A stretch of DNA of 64,000 nt from Brassica napus (taxonomy: Eukaryota > Streptophyta > Magnoliopsida > Brassicales > Brassicaceae), in the NCBI RefSeq assembly GCF_020379485.1, contig NC_063436.1:29634423-29698422 (forward strand), given 5' to 3'. The notes below the pieces were generated by a model. It did no database searches. It was given only the letters and a program-made list of their open reading frames with translations, and was not told the DNA's origin. How positions within the stretch are numbered: position 1 is the stretch's first letter; each line of letters opens with the position of its first letter. Positions 32,121 through 43,951 of this stretch are shown piece by piece. The position numbers and the translations under genes were made by a program.

Positions 32121-34290
32121 CTTACTAGCCCCCTTTGGAATCCTCCTTGAGTATTTATTCTTCAGAGGTGTGTTTATTAATGTATACAACCTTTCTTCAG
32201 TTTCAGTTTGGTAGAGTGGTTAAGACTATTCTGCCAATTGTTTTATTTTTCTTCTTGGTTTGGTTGTTGGTGTGTGGCGAGGCTTGAGATAGAGAGAGAT
32301 AGAGAGAGAGAAAAGAATATTGGTGAGGTTTTTGGAAATATATAAGACAGCCAACATAATCTTGACAGATTGTAATATATATATATGGTTCAAAAAATGA
32401 TATTTTTGATGCAAATTATGTCTCTCATTTATAGGTTTTTATAATCCATATGCATCTTTGGCGCATTTGAGAAGATAATTAGTTAAAGAGATTGTAATGG
32501 TATAATGTATCTTGCCAAAGTTATTGTCTACATCTATATGTTGTTCACATCATTGGTTATTGATTCTGATTAATAAGAATTGTAACGTCTCATCTATGTG
32601 AAACAAGCGACATTTGCTAATCGAATATAAGATGAGTTCAACAATGAAATAAGTTACAATTTTTTTTATGACACCTTGTGTGTAACCCGGTTTGTACGGG
32701 TTTGAATTATATATTTTCAGTTTAGACCGGTTTAAACTTCTATCCGAAATCACCAATCCAAAATCTTCTTAAAAATCATGGACAGACCCCTAGGCCCACA
32801 TTAAATAAATAACTAAATACGATCAATAATACTTTTAAAATAATAATTTGGGCCGGCCAAAGTTGAGTCGGCTCAATTGACTAATTCCGAAATCACTCGC
32901 ACAAACTACACGCCATTCATTTTGACATACGTGTTTTTTTCTAATTGATTAGCACGTCCTCCCAGACTCCAACACATGGACTCTGCCTTCTTTTCTGCGT
33001 CATCAATATACATATAGAAGAAAACATACCTTTATTATGATATTAATTACCATATATGCCCCCACTAGCCTCCAAAAGTCACAATTCTGTTTTTGTCTAT
33101 TCCCATTTTTTTAAAAAAGTTAAGAGCACAGAGATTATAAAATAACACCAAAGATCACGAGGTAGTGTAGTAGTAATCTAAAGTTTATTATAACCATTAT
33201 AACAATAAAGATATTAATGGCGTGGTCAAAGTAAATGGACAAGTGGGTGTGGCAGTAGAGTAAATAAATGGAAATATGAAGGGTGAGTTACGGAATAAAA
33301 GAGGGAAGAGAAGAAGATGAGATAGATATTAGGTGGAGAGCGTGGTGGGACCCACAAACGCGCAAGAGTGATGGCTTGGGTTTCGGTAAGGTGAGGTCGT
33401 CTCGTCGTGGGTTCCTCTCTCGACCCTCGAAAGTAACAACTTCATTTTCACGCGCTTCTTCTTTCGCATTATAAAGTTGAATAAGAAAAATATAAAATAA
33501 AAGTATTTTGGTCGACCACTTCTTTCAAATGATGTTGTCTTTTACCTATTCCCAACACAAATAATATCCACCTAAGAAATATCTGAATTTTAATAGATTA
33601 TAGTCCACATATATAATACTATGTCCATTTCATTCAAATAGATGGAGCAATTAATCTGTGAACTATATGATGTCAAATGGTAGGGTTTTTAATTATATTA
33701 CTAAATCAATCTGTATGTAAAATAAAACAAACAAACACTTCAGTACAGATGTTTGAATACATTGATTTTAAAGTGGCAGCGTTATCAAAAATTAACTAAT
33801 TGCTAGGTTAATTGAAGTTTATATGATCTAAATATTAATAAATACAAATGAGTCAGAAGCGTTTGAGGGAGCACTATTTATTATATGAGATAATTAGCGT
33901 TTACTTTAGATGCATGGTATATGGGAATAATGTAAAGTTTACTCAAGGGGTCAGATATGTTCCTATTCAATTTGTGACAAATAAGAATCGACATCAGTTT
34001 GATACGGTCAGGGAAAGCTACTTTATAAATTTGTATAATTGATAGGTTTGGATGGATCGTAAATAATTACAATAGCACAATAACCTTTATAATAAAATAA
34101 AAATTGTTATGTCATGGTTTATCTTGTTATGTTTTAGATACATTGGTACCATATATCAAAGATAAACACATAATCTTTGTAGCAGACAACGTTTTTAAGC
34201 CATAGTGACCATACTATTGAATCGATAAGGAAAATATACCTTACCGTGCTTAATCAGTTTCCTTCATAAAAAAGAAAGGAATAAAATAAA
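32121..34290. other. Intergenic 3' flank of HSL1
   Basis: HSL1 3' UTR followed by AT-rich DNA. It contains a (GA)n run near 32290 and the downstream copy of the duplicated block (33248-33690). No protein gene was recognised. Confidence 0.6.
33248..33690 (+). repeat. Diverged direct repeat, copy downstream of HSL1
   Basis: Ordered match to 26020-26490; the best-conserved core is TATTTTGGTCGACCACTTC ... TTTTACCTATTCCCAAC. Same orientation as the upstream copy, about 7.2 kb away. Confidence 0.82.
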
Positions 34291-34758
34291 TCCCACTATA
34301 TAAAAGGGACTAATTTTAAGGTTTTTCGAGGGATCCACGTCATCACAAATATTCTCCACCAATCATTAAGGCACGTCATCTTGATTTCTGGTGAAAATCG
34401 TACTGGGCCATTGTAAGATATTGTTAGGCTTAAACAAGTTTTCTCTATTTGGCCTGAAATATATAAACCCTATAGCCCATGTACACCATATTATCCTCTT
34501 CGTTTTATCCAAGCTAATTTGTAACGATCGTGAGACGGTCCAAGTTCTAATTGCTTCTTCGCCGACGTAACCGCAGCAACAATGAGAATCTGTTTTCAAA
34601 GCTTCTTGATTACTAACCAATTCAAAACACAACTAATCAACTCGCCACCTCCTCCCTCTTGGACCTATAAAAATCGATACATCCTCTTTCTTTGTCGTTC
34701 AGAATCATCAAAGTTTTCACATTCCCTCAAATTCATCAAAACTTTCCTGAAATTTGCC

Positions 34759-35870
34759 ATGGCAAACCGATCGCCGGAAACCACCGCTAATGGCCAATCG
34801 TCTGAAACCACTGTAAGGGTTCTTCTGCGATTTTGTTCGAACAGGTTTTACCAGGCAGTGGAGACTCTAAACTGTTTTCACGCTTATCCATTTTTGGGAA
34901 GCTCGCAATGCATCCAATGGGTAATCCTAATAAGCGTTGAGATGCTTATGATTGATGAAGAGGTATGTATTGTGACGTCTTGCTATCTTAATTTACATGT
35001 TTTCGATGTATAAAATAATTAGATCCTTCTACGAACTATAGGTACTGTCGTTGAGGGTTCATCGCTCCTAACCGTCTAGAGTAAAGAGTTATGCAAGTCA
35101 CCTTAAACGTGGTGGTCTTCAATCGTCGGGAAGGGATCTTTAGTGAAAGCTTTGTAATAGCCTTTCGTCTCAGTTTACTATAGTTTTCTGACTGTCATTT
35201 GTGCTTTGATCTTCCATGTTTGGTTCGACACTGAATGCCTTGCTCCTGGTACGTACAAAGCATCACTTGACATATGTTCAGTTTTCTTTGAATAGTGTTC
35301 TTGGGAGTTGTCTGTGATCTTTTTATGTTTGATCTTTTATATATTGTGAGTTTGTTAGGAACGAGGAAGAACAAGCGGTTGAGAGAATTGAGGGAAATGG
35401 AAGAGTTTGAGCTCCATCACTGGTTAAGTTTCCTACTTTTGATTCATGATTTCACTTCCTCTGTTTCAGATCATTGGTTTGGTTTTTGAAAGCTCTTGAT
35501 CTGGTGTTTAGGTTGTTGGAGGTTAAAAGATGGAGATGAAGCTTCACTGGAGAAGATTCACCATCTGGTTTTTGTTTTCTAATTCTCAATCGCTGTTTTG
35601 ATGATAACACAATCCAAACCGAATGTGAGCAATGCAGTTTCAGTTTGTTTGCTTTGTTTTTTTAATGAAAGCTGTGGTATTATGTATAGTTTGTTATTTG
35701 CTTAAAAGTTTTGGGTCTCTAATTTTAAAATTTGCATTACACCATTATTAACCTGTAAACGAAACAGAACCATACCATTTGTTTCCTTTTTTTTCCTTTC
35801 TCTTACGTTTTCTATGTTTATGTTTTCCAGGGACCAACTGAAAATGGGCAAATTGATTTCATGGAGATGT
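34759..35870 (+). pseudogene. Unrecognised captured gene fragment in Helitron
   Basis: A TATA-like CTATAAAAAT (34666) and a leader-like stretch precede an ATG at 34759 (MANRSPETTANGQSSETT, then a GTAAGG donor). Further exon-like pieces follow, including TRKNKRLRELREMEEFELHHW and a final segment ending ...IDFMEM and stop after a CAG acceptor. The pieces do not form one continuous frame. The parent gene was not identified. This pattern fits a Helitron-captured gene; the assignment is tentative. Confidence 0.4.
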
Positions 35871-37563
35871 AATCTATGACACAACTTCAGGGTCTGCATC
35901 AAGAACGACGTCCGAGCAAGTGCGGCTTCATCTGGTCATCACTTTGTTTTCTAATGCTATGAGAATTACTTTATTTTACTTCAATCTGTCAGTCAACGCC
36001 ATTACATGTAGCATAACATGTAAAAGTTCTGTTATCTAGAAAAGTTACTTTGTTTATTTAAATTGATTTGTGTGATTGTGTAGTTTAATTATTTTTTATC
36101 CTTAGCTCACACCTTGGTATGTTGACGAGTTTGTCTTCTGTGAATTTTTTACTTTTTTGTCTTTTAATGGTGTTTGTATGTTACTGTCTACATTCGTTTC
36201 CTGCAGCTAATGATGTCTGACGGTTCACTTGCTGAATTGAAGAAAAAGAAGTCAATGAATGTTTTAATTGTGCCTATTCAACTATGGTGTTTTCATGATT
36301 ATGTGCCTTACATTGTTTTTCTTCATTCAATGAGCTTGATTCAACCTACCAATAAAAACGAAAACAATTTTGTGGCATAGTTTGAAATTATTTATATGAA
36401 TGAAAAATCAAAAAGAAGATGAAAAAGTTGAAATTATAAAGGAACCTTAAAATTTTGTTGTTAATATGACCTATCAATAAAAAACAAATTTGAATAATTC
36501 TTAATATATTAAAATAAGTCTCTAATGTTCCGATTTATTCGTTTACAAACCATAACAACACAAGTTTTACTCCTCGCTCAAGTAACAAAACTGGGAATTA
36601 TAGAACTGAACACAATAGCATATTAAGCAATACATTGCTAAAACTAGGGAAAAAATGTTTATATCAGCTTTTACAATTTAAGCTCAAATTTTAACTTTTA
36701 TTGCTTTTTCAATAAAATAGTTTGAAGTACATAATATTTCCAATTGAAATGAAAAATAATAATTTTCTTTGGTTAATAATTATAAGTAAACAAAAAATAA
36801 AATGTAATTTAAAAAAAAAAAATAGTAAAACAATGTATGTATAGTGTGGGCAAAACAAATTACTAAATTTAGCTGGTGATATCTCATACTTTCATGGTGA
36901 CAACCTAGAGATTATTTTGTCTAATCTTATTTCAAGTTTAAATGTTCATTCTTAAAAAAAAAAATCTACAACTAGACTTGGTAAAAGGCGAAAAAAGACA
37001 TGGTAAGACAAACAGTCATACAGCAAATATTCATCTTTGCAATATAAAAGTTGTTGCTGTACTTTTTTTTCAAAATAATAATTTTATAAATTATTAAAAT
37101 ATCAAAGTCTTAATATGATTATTTTATAGATTTTAACTGTTTTTGTGTCGCTATATTTAATTTATCCTTACTTTAATATGTCCAACACATAAATACACAT
37201 AATGCCTAAAACCTCGTATATCTTTTATACTGCTGATACAGACAGAGAATAAAGACAAGAAATAAGCAATTAAGCATACAGGTATTGAAAATGGTGAGTG
37301 CATATAAGTTTTGTTTCCAGAGGTCTGAAATCAGGTATTCGCCTATCACAAACCATAATCTCACAAATTTGCCATTTATGTCTACAAGATATAATTACAT
37401 GGGTACAAACATCTACTTAAAAAAGTGGACATACTTTCATGTGTATTAATATTTTTAAAAATATACCAAAATACTCGATCGTTGGGTTTAGTATTAAGTT
37501 GAACACTTTTTAGATTTTCACGTTGTAAATGTTATTTTTAAAGTTACACACTACCAGCATTCT

Positions 37564-37607
37564 TTTTTATTATTATTATTTTTATTATTATTATTATTAT
37601 TATTATT
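37564..37607 (+). repeat. (TTA)n microsatellite
   Basis: About 13 TTA/ATT units with two interruptions, inside the second Helitron. Confidence 0.85.
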
Positions 37608-38194
37608 CTCTAAATTAAACCACAAACCTCTCAGATCAACATGCATAATTTATTTCTAGCTCTCTCTTCGTATATTCAAAAATCCCAACTTTAATCCGCT
37701 TCCGAATTTTTGTGCATATATTGAACTTATATGAAAATTGCGCTGAAAATTTAGGTTAGGACCAAAGGAAAACATAGAAAAAACATTAATTAAAGAAGAA
37801 CTAGATATATACCTACTTTCCAAGCTCAAAAAACTCTGAATATTTTTTAGGATACAAATTATTAAATATATATTTATACTAAACTTAAAAGCAAAAATAC
37901 ATAACTATATTATCCGCGCGTAGCGCGGAAATGGACCTAGTAATTATAAAGGGAAAGTTTTTAAGAAAAAGAAAAAAGCAAACAACTTAGCGCGTGGAAT
38001 CACGGACGTTAAGCGAGAGTAAGTTAAAAAACCAACTAAAAGCTGTTTCGGACACGCTGGGCATCGTGTTATAAAACCATGTTCGTCCTCTTCATCATCC
38101 ACCACACATGTACGCATCTTCTTCTAAATTATTTTATTATCTTTCCTCTTCTTCCTTCTAATCACCCCGAGACAATCTGCCCTTCCCAGTAACC

Positions 38195-38746
38195 ATGGGC
38201 GTCGCCGTTCTAAATCCCCAGGACTGCTTGAAGCATCCTTTATCTCACATGAAACATCCACGTAACCCCAGCGCATGCCCCAACAGGCAGAAAAAAACGG
38301 TTTCAAACCGCACGCGCCGCAGCCCGCCGCGAAAACAAACCTCCCCATCTCCCCCTGTAGCCCCGCCGCTTCCTAAGGGAACGGTGAAAATGAGCCCCAA
38401 CAACAACAACAACAACAACAACAACATAGTCGTTGGTCAGGTTAGAATCCTGAAGCGCGGCGAGGGGATCCCTAAGAAGACAGCAGATCTGGTCGTAGAA
38501 AAGACAGATCTTGTGTCTACTCGTAGGATCGGACCAGATCCAGGATCGATGCCAAGTCAGATCCGTTTACCCGCCCGCAAAGCAAAGACCGTCCCGTTTT
38601 ACGCCGGTCCCGTAACCATGACATCTCCTCCTCCAAGCGACGTCCCTCTTCCAGCCTTTTTCGCCGCAAAGAAGAGCGTCTCTTTGTTCCAAGCCACCGA
38701 CGCTACCAACGAAATCATCAGAATGCTCCGCATAAACATCGCGTGA
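38195..38746 (+). CDS. Uncharacterised proline/serine-rich protein (At4g32020-like, PNRC-like motif)
   Basis: Single-exon gene of 183 residues starting in strong context (accATGG; MGVAVLNPQDCL). The N-terminal half is low-complexity: basic and proline-rich (RRSPPRKQTSPSPPVAPPLP), then nine consecutive Asn (38399-38425, an AAC repeat). Near the C terminus is VPFYAGPVTMTSPPPSDVPL followed by PAFF, the short motif shared by a family of small plant proteins and resembling the proline-rich nuclear receptor coactivator (PNRC) peptide, which in animals docks onto decapping factors. The end IIRMLRINIA is also conserved in my recollection. Function is unknown. Order in the block suggests At4g32020. 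It starts about 250 bp after a Helitron end, which therefore lies in its promoter. Confidence 0.72.
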   Translation: MGVAVLNPQDCLKHPLSHMKHPRNPSACPNRQKKTVSNRTRRSPPRKQTSPSPPVAPPLPKGTVKMSPNNNNNNNNNIVVGQVRILKRGEGIPKKTADLVVEKTDLVSTRRIGPDPGSMPSQIRLPARKAKTVPFYAGPVTMTSPPPSDVPLPAFFAAKKSVSLFQATDATNEIIRMLRINIA

Positions 38747-39717
38747 CCGCGTATCGCCGATGTTCCACTGTTATTCCATTTTCGGATCGAATCTTTCAAA
38801 TAAATCATCTACAGACGATGAAATCGAGAAGGTGAAGAAACAGCATCTTCAGTTATGAAACCGTTTCGAATCTTCCCTTATTTTTTCAAGGGGCAAGGTC
38901 GAAATATCTTCTTAACAGGTCTTAGTTTCTCTTCGAGTTTAGTGTTTGTATAGAGTACTTGTTCATAGGCTTTCTTTTTTTTTAATTGTGTCTTTGGGTA
39001 TCTCCTGTGTTAGTTGTCGGTTTACTTTAGGTTCGTCTTTCTTCTGTTGTTGTCTCTTGTTGTTCTCACTGTAGGCAAAGTATCAGAGATATGTATGTAT
39101 CTTTCTGGCAATATGCAGATTACAGATTCTGTATTACTTTGATCTTTCGATGTAAGATCAGTATTTCCATCTTTATATTAATCGAAATTAAGTTTTATTT
39201 GGCTTTTATTCCATCGTTGTTCAGAGTATTCTATTCATCCCTGATATCAAACTAAGCATTACGAAGGCCTTGATATTTTGACATTCTTATGGATATGCTT
39301 TACAATAACTCAAAAATGTAAAACTGGTTAATGCTTACCTCAATTGTTTAACTTCTTACATAAACTATTCACGTTTGAAAGTATATTTCTCTTATCACAC
39401 GCAAAGAAACAGTGTTTATATGTTTATAACTATCACACGCTAAGAAACAGCTTTGTAAGTCTTTTTCTGATTAGTGATTTTTAAATATGAACTCTTTCAT
39501 CCTTTTGGGATTTTTAAAAACTGTCATCGATCTTTGATTTATCAGTGTGTACAAATTATAAATTTTATAGGTTGTCATCATACATGCCACTTGGTTGGTC
39601 CAAGTTGTAAGATACCAACTCTCATGGTTGGGCGGCCCACCATGACCTTATCTATAGCCCATAACTTTACATAAGGTAATTTTAAAAGAATCTGCATTCG
39701 ATTTTCACAAAATAACA
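38747..39717. other. Intergenic: 3' UTR and AT-rich spacer
   Basis: Probable 3' UTR of the preceding gene, then spacer. No element was recognised except an extra copy of ATAAGGTAATTT at about 39671, just left of the retroposon. Confidence 0.5.
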
Positions 39718-41312
39718 TAAGGTAATTTTTTTTTTTTAATTATGATTAATATTAATAATAAAAACACAACCCATAACTGGGCATCGGAATAAGGCTTCCC
39801 GCTAACCGACGAAGAAACATCAATCCTCAGCAATAGATTAGGCTTATCACTAAAGTACAAAGAAAAGTAGGCTAAAAAACATTCGAAAGAAAAAAATCTA
39901 GGTTTAAGGTTCCGTTTCCGGCCCCTCATCATCACGGTAGATTCGCGGCCAACGACACCGACTTAACCGAAAGGAAAACCGACCACAACCTCTTCACTTC
40001 CTTCTCAAAAAGGCGACGACACACAAATTTGAAGACTATCAGACATTTCTGTCTTCACACCACTGATCAAAACTCAGAAAATCGAAAATGGAGATTACCA
40101 TTGGAGGGAACTGCCATTCCCAACTCAACCGTCTCTCTCGTCTAAGCCCTACTCATGGAGAATCCCAAAGATCGGCTCCAAACTCGTTAGCTAGAAGTCC
40201 GTTCTTTGACGATGAAGCTTGATGCCAATAATTACAATACGAACTAACCTGAGAATAAGCAAGAAGACGAGCCCGAGACATCAACTGATACTAACTCCAG
40301 ATGGCTCTTTGGACCTGAAAACGCTAAACAAACCGGCACTTTCGAAGAAATTCAAATGAAATAGCCTCGACACTGGGAAATACCCGCTCGACAAGTAGTA
40401 CCACCGAGGAAACCTACAAAACGGAGACAACCCGTGCTAACACCATCCTCACCACTTGCTGCTATCGAGAACCGAAAGGCAGTTAGCTTCACAACGCATG
40501 TGGTCGCTCCGGTAGCAAGGAGACGACTATATTTCTGTGAAGAACAAGAGCGAACACCAATAAAAACTAGCCGGCAGCAACACCGGTGAACTGGAATAGA
40601 AACCTGACAAAAACTTCCGAGATGAGAAGGAGATCTTCCCAACTGTGACGAATGGGCCATAGACTACCACACCGTGCTTCAGTTCATCTCCACGTGCCTA
40701 ATAGTAGGGGCACTGACACACATCTGTAACCACCACCTAAAAGCGCGCCTCCGAGTAGTGAAATCTTCAAAGCTCTCATGACAATGGGAGGAGAGGCTGA
40801 GATCCACCAAGACGCCGAGGAGAAATCCCGTACCAAACACCATTACCTCATCTCACACCGGACCATATGGAGTAGATCTGATAGAACTTACATTGGATCT
40901 AGAGGAGGAGCACCGAAATTGCCACCACGCGTGCTGTCTCGTACAACGTGAGTCAAGAAAGGGGAAAACTTGGAACCCACAAAGAACCTTAAAAATCCGA
41001 CCACTTAACCACATCTGTTTCACCAACCTCGTGACATTTCCAGAAATATAGAACGAACACCGAATCCAGTCCCAGAAGCTTTCGCCGGCGGCGCTATTTT
41101 TCTAGAGGGAGTCGACATGTCAGAGGGATAGACGGAGGTGGAAGAAGAGGTAAAACAAGGCAAATGTGAAGAGAAACTCTTCGACGGTGGTGGTAGGACA
41201 CACATGCCGGAAGGTCACGGAGACTGATGTTGAAAGAGAAAGTTGAGAGAAAAGGATTTGAGAAAGAGAGTTTTTTTTATTTATAATTCTAATGTCCTTT
41301 TTAAGGTAATTT
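39718..41312 (-). mobile_element. Poly(A)-tailed non-LTR retroposon, LINE-derived, minus orientation
   Basis: Read on the minus strand, the segment runs from about 41301 to a poly(A) run (poly-T at 39726-39737 on the plus strand). It is bracketed by an 11-bp direct repeat TAAGGTAATTT (39718-39728 and 41302-41312), consistent with target-primed reverse transcription. GC content is higher than in the flanks. Short frames include MSTPSRKIAPPAKASG (around 41120), reminiscent of the start of a gag-like ORF1, but no reverse transcriptase is present. It is likely a non-autonomous LINE or SINE-like copy. No introns or host gene were recognised. Confidence 0.62.
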
Positions 41313-41872
41313 AATATGATCAATGATAGAAACTATATCTGTAATTTAACAACTTGCCTCGTCTTTTTTACTTCGCATCAAAGCATATTGACCGTGTTAA
41401 CGGAGCTCGTTGGTACTAGGCAGTTGTCAAATGTTCATTGGTTGAACATTACGTGTTAAATGATAAATCTCCAATAAGCCAGTAGCATCAATTTTTTTTG
41501 TTCCTTTGCATATAATATCAAAAATGTTTTAAATCCATAACAGCAAGGAACATAATTGATGGTGCCCCAATAAGCAAATATTGAATTTCTGCCTAATAGT
41601 CAGACAAAAAAGATTAACCCAATTGCAAAAAAGATTAACTATAATAGTGAATCTTTACATATAACAAATATATATACTTTCCTACCCATGTTATTTAATT
41701 ACTTATGCTGAAAGTTAAATCCAAATCTGCATCTTGGTGCATTTACTAAAATGTAAAAAAAAAAACAATATATGTTTCGAAAAGAAAAAAAAAGGGATGA
41801 ATAATATAGTGAGCCTCGTATATAACACCATCCATCTCTCTTTTTCTTCTCTGTTTCGATATTTCAACTTCC

Positions 41873-41896
41873 CTCTCTCTCTCTCTCTCTCTCTCT
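41873..41896 (+). repeat. (CT)n microsatellite in 5' UTR
   Basis: An uninterrupted CT run, with a second shorter one about 25 bp further, sits 60-80 bp upstream of the next start codon. CT-rich leaders are common in plant 5' UTRs. Confidence 0.9.
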
Positions 41897-41953
41897 TCTG
41901 TAACTTCCCTTCTTTCTCTCTCTCTCGCTGCATATCTGATTCCCTTTAATTCG

Positions 41954-43430
41954 ATGAAGAAAGTTGCATCGGCATCAGCTAAGATGACGACGCTTAAGGA
42001 TGAGTGGGTGGCAGCGGCGATGACGGACGACCAGATGGTCGTAGAGCTTCTTTTACGGCTGAAGCACACGGGGACGGTGGCTGCGGAAAATCCGGAGACG
42101 AATCTGGCTCCGATGCGGTGGGGAATCCGTCAACGACGGTCACGGTCCTCAAGATCCGGCGGCGGCGTTGCGTTGAAGAAGGATGCGGATTCGGTTAGAG
42201 GTAGTCCGAAGACTCCGCTCTCATGGAGCGGCGGATCTGGAAGTGGCGGCGCCTCTGCATCTCCCTCCGCCGAGGACACCAGTCGCCAAGCTAGCTGCTC
42301 CACGTCTACAGGATCCGGATCTAAGGTACGTTCTCCTCGTCTGTGTATCATCCCTTCCCTTCTTCATCACACGTTTCGTAATTCTATGATGACGTCATCT
42401 GTCTCAAGCTTCAAAAGTCAAAAGCATTTTAAGTTTATTTTCCTTTTTTTCTTTCTTGTCTAATATTCTATCGCAACGCGAATCAAATGCTGAGATGCTC
42501 TCGATTATTATTTTTTTTTTTTCGAATGAATGTAAAATTTATTCAAACGGAAAAACGTTTTTACATCAAGTGCTTCCTGTATTCTAAATTGTATAAAGAG
42601 ATGCTCTCGATTAACTTAACTCTCCGGTTTGAACCGGGGTTTTAAGCAGATCTCACCTTGTGGAGCGTCTCATAATTGGCCGGTTTAGGGGTGATATTAT
42701 GAACCGGTCGAGTTTTAAATTTTGTCTCGAGGAATAATATAAAAGCTTCTTTAGGATTATTATGGGGTTAGTACAGCTAGTTGGTCAAACGTGCGCGTTC
42801 GCTTTACGTTTTGATGCGTGAAACGATGCCGTTTTGGGTGAAAAGGTGGGAGACGAGTTAAATCCTGTCGGAGAGATTGGGATCACGTGATCTTAAAAGA
42901 ATGATGACGATTGATGACGCAGGGATTTTCACATCAGTTTTAGTTTTACTGTCTTTCTGATTTTCCTGACTTTTTTTTTTGTTTGAAATTTTCTATTGTG
43001 GGAAAACAAACTTTACAAGTATGTTAAATAAGATCTTTGGGTTTGATTATAGAAAAAGTAAAAGATCTATAAACAGTTGTCCTTATTCGTCAGCATATCA
43101 TTGTCTTCTTTGATAGTAACATCTTCAATTTGGAAGATTTGGCATCTTTAATTTTCTGAATCAGTACATTTTCTTATTTTGTTTTTGCAGGCTTTCCCCA
43201 CTAACGAAATCACCAGTTGTTTTCCCAAGAGGTTGAAGAACAAGAAGGTATAAAAAACTCTCTTTAATTCATAAATTACACTTTAAAGATCACTGAGCTG
43301 AGTTAAAAAAAAAATATATATATATATATTGTAACAGTCATCTTCTGAGCTTAAACACGAAGAGAACTTGAAGTTGAAGGAAAGACTCCACCTTGAAAAG
43401 GTACTTTCTCTTTTTCTAACCTTTGTTTTT

Positions 43431-43465
<35 letters not shown>

Positions 43466-43870
43466 CTTGCTCGTATTTCTAACAAATCGGGTTATCTTCT
43501 ACAGGAGATTGCAAGTCTCCGAGCAACATTCGACCAACAAAACGTAATGAACCAAAGGTTGAAGAGGATTAAGGTAAGAATTTTTGAGAAATTTGATACT
43601 CTCCCTAACCAGTTTTTTTAGTCTTGTAATCCTCCATATCCTCTCTCTCTGTGTTGGTCTTAACTGAATTATGTTTTTTTTTTGTTTCAGCTTGACTTGA
43701 ACTCAGGCCATGTCAAGAACGAGACTCCTGTTGATCTGATTCGTAAATCACAAGGCGAATCAAAACCTTGCAGAATAGAGGGCAAGACCGCTACCTCGGA
43801 GAGCTTATTCTTCTTACCTGATCTCAACATAACACCATCCGAGGACGAGTTATTGTATGGAACTAGCTAG
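41954..43870 (+). CDS. Uncharacterised protein with EAR-type repression motifs (At4g32030-like)
   Basis: Five exons (41954-42325, 43191-43247, 43338-43400, 43505-43573, 43691-43870), all phase 0, give 246 residues. The N-terminal helix (EWVAAAMTDDQMVVELLLRL) is followed by a basic stretch (RWGIRQRRSRSSR) that could be nuclear and a Ser/Gly-rich linker. A short leucine-heptad coiled coil (LKLKERLHLEKEIASLRATF) comes next. Two EAR-like motifs follow: KLDLNSG, and DLNITP, which fits DLNxxP exactly. Such motifs recruit TOPLESS-type co-repressors, so a role as a small nuclear repressor or adaptor is inferred. I do not recognise a named domain. Position matches At4g32030. The ATG is the first in frame. 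Confidence 0.78.
43432..43462 (+). repeat. (TA)n microsatellite
   Basis: An uninterrupted AT dinucleotide run in intron 3 of the preceding gene. Confidence 0.9.
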
Positions 43871-43919
43871 GTGCCAAAATTTCTATCTCGATTTGAGTTA
43901 CAACCAAGAAGGGAGGCAG

Positions 43920-43923
<4 letters not shown>

Positions 43924-43951
<28 letters not shown>
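43924..43951 (+). repeat. Poly-T run
   Basis: 28 consecutive T residues about 55 bp past the stop codon, in the probable 3' UTR. Confidence 0.9.

Larger units (their letters stand above)
34291..37940 (+). mobile_element. Second non-autonomous Helitron
   Basis: The right end has hairpin CCGCGC-GTA-GCGCGG (37914-37928), then AAATGGAC and terminal CTAG at 37940 before host T. The left end starts TCCCACTATATAAAAGGGAC after host A, followed by the same CCACGTCAT/CACGTCAT spacing as the Helitron at 18081. It has no Rep/helicase gene. It holds a promoter-like segment, a short ATG-initiated exon (34759 onward, MANRSPETTANGQSSETT) and further exon-like pieces (near 35361-35425 and 35831-35870) from a gene I do not recognise. 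Length 3.65 kb. Confidence 0.8.

Noticed and set aside
38245..38427. Antisense frame beginning with polyleucine
   Set aside because: Artefact of the AAC repeat read on the opposite strand.
40352..40660. A 102-residue minus-strand frame as a protein gene
   Set aside because: Lies inside the poly(A)-tailed retroposon and has no recognisable domain; treated as transposon sequence.
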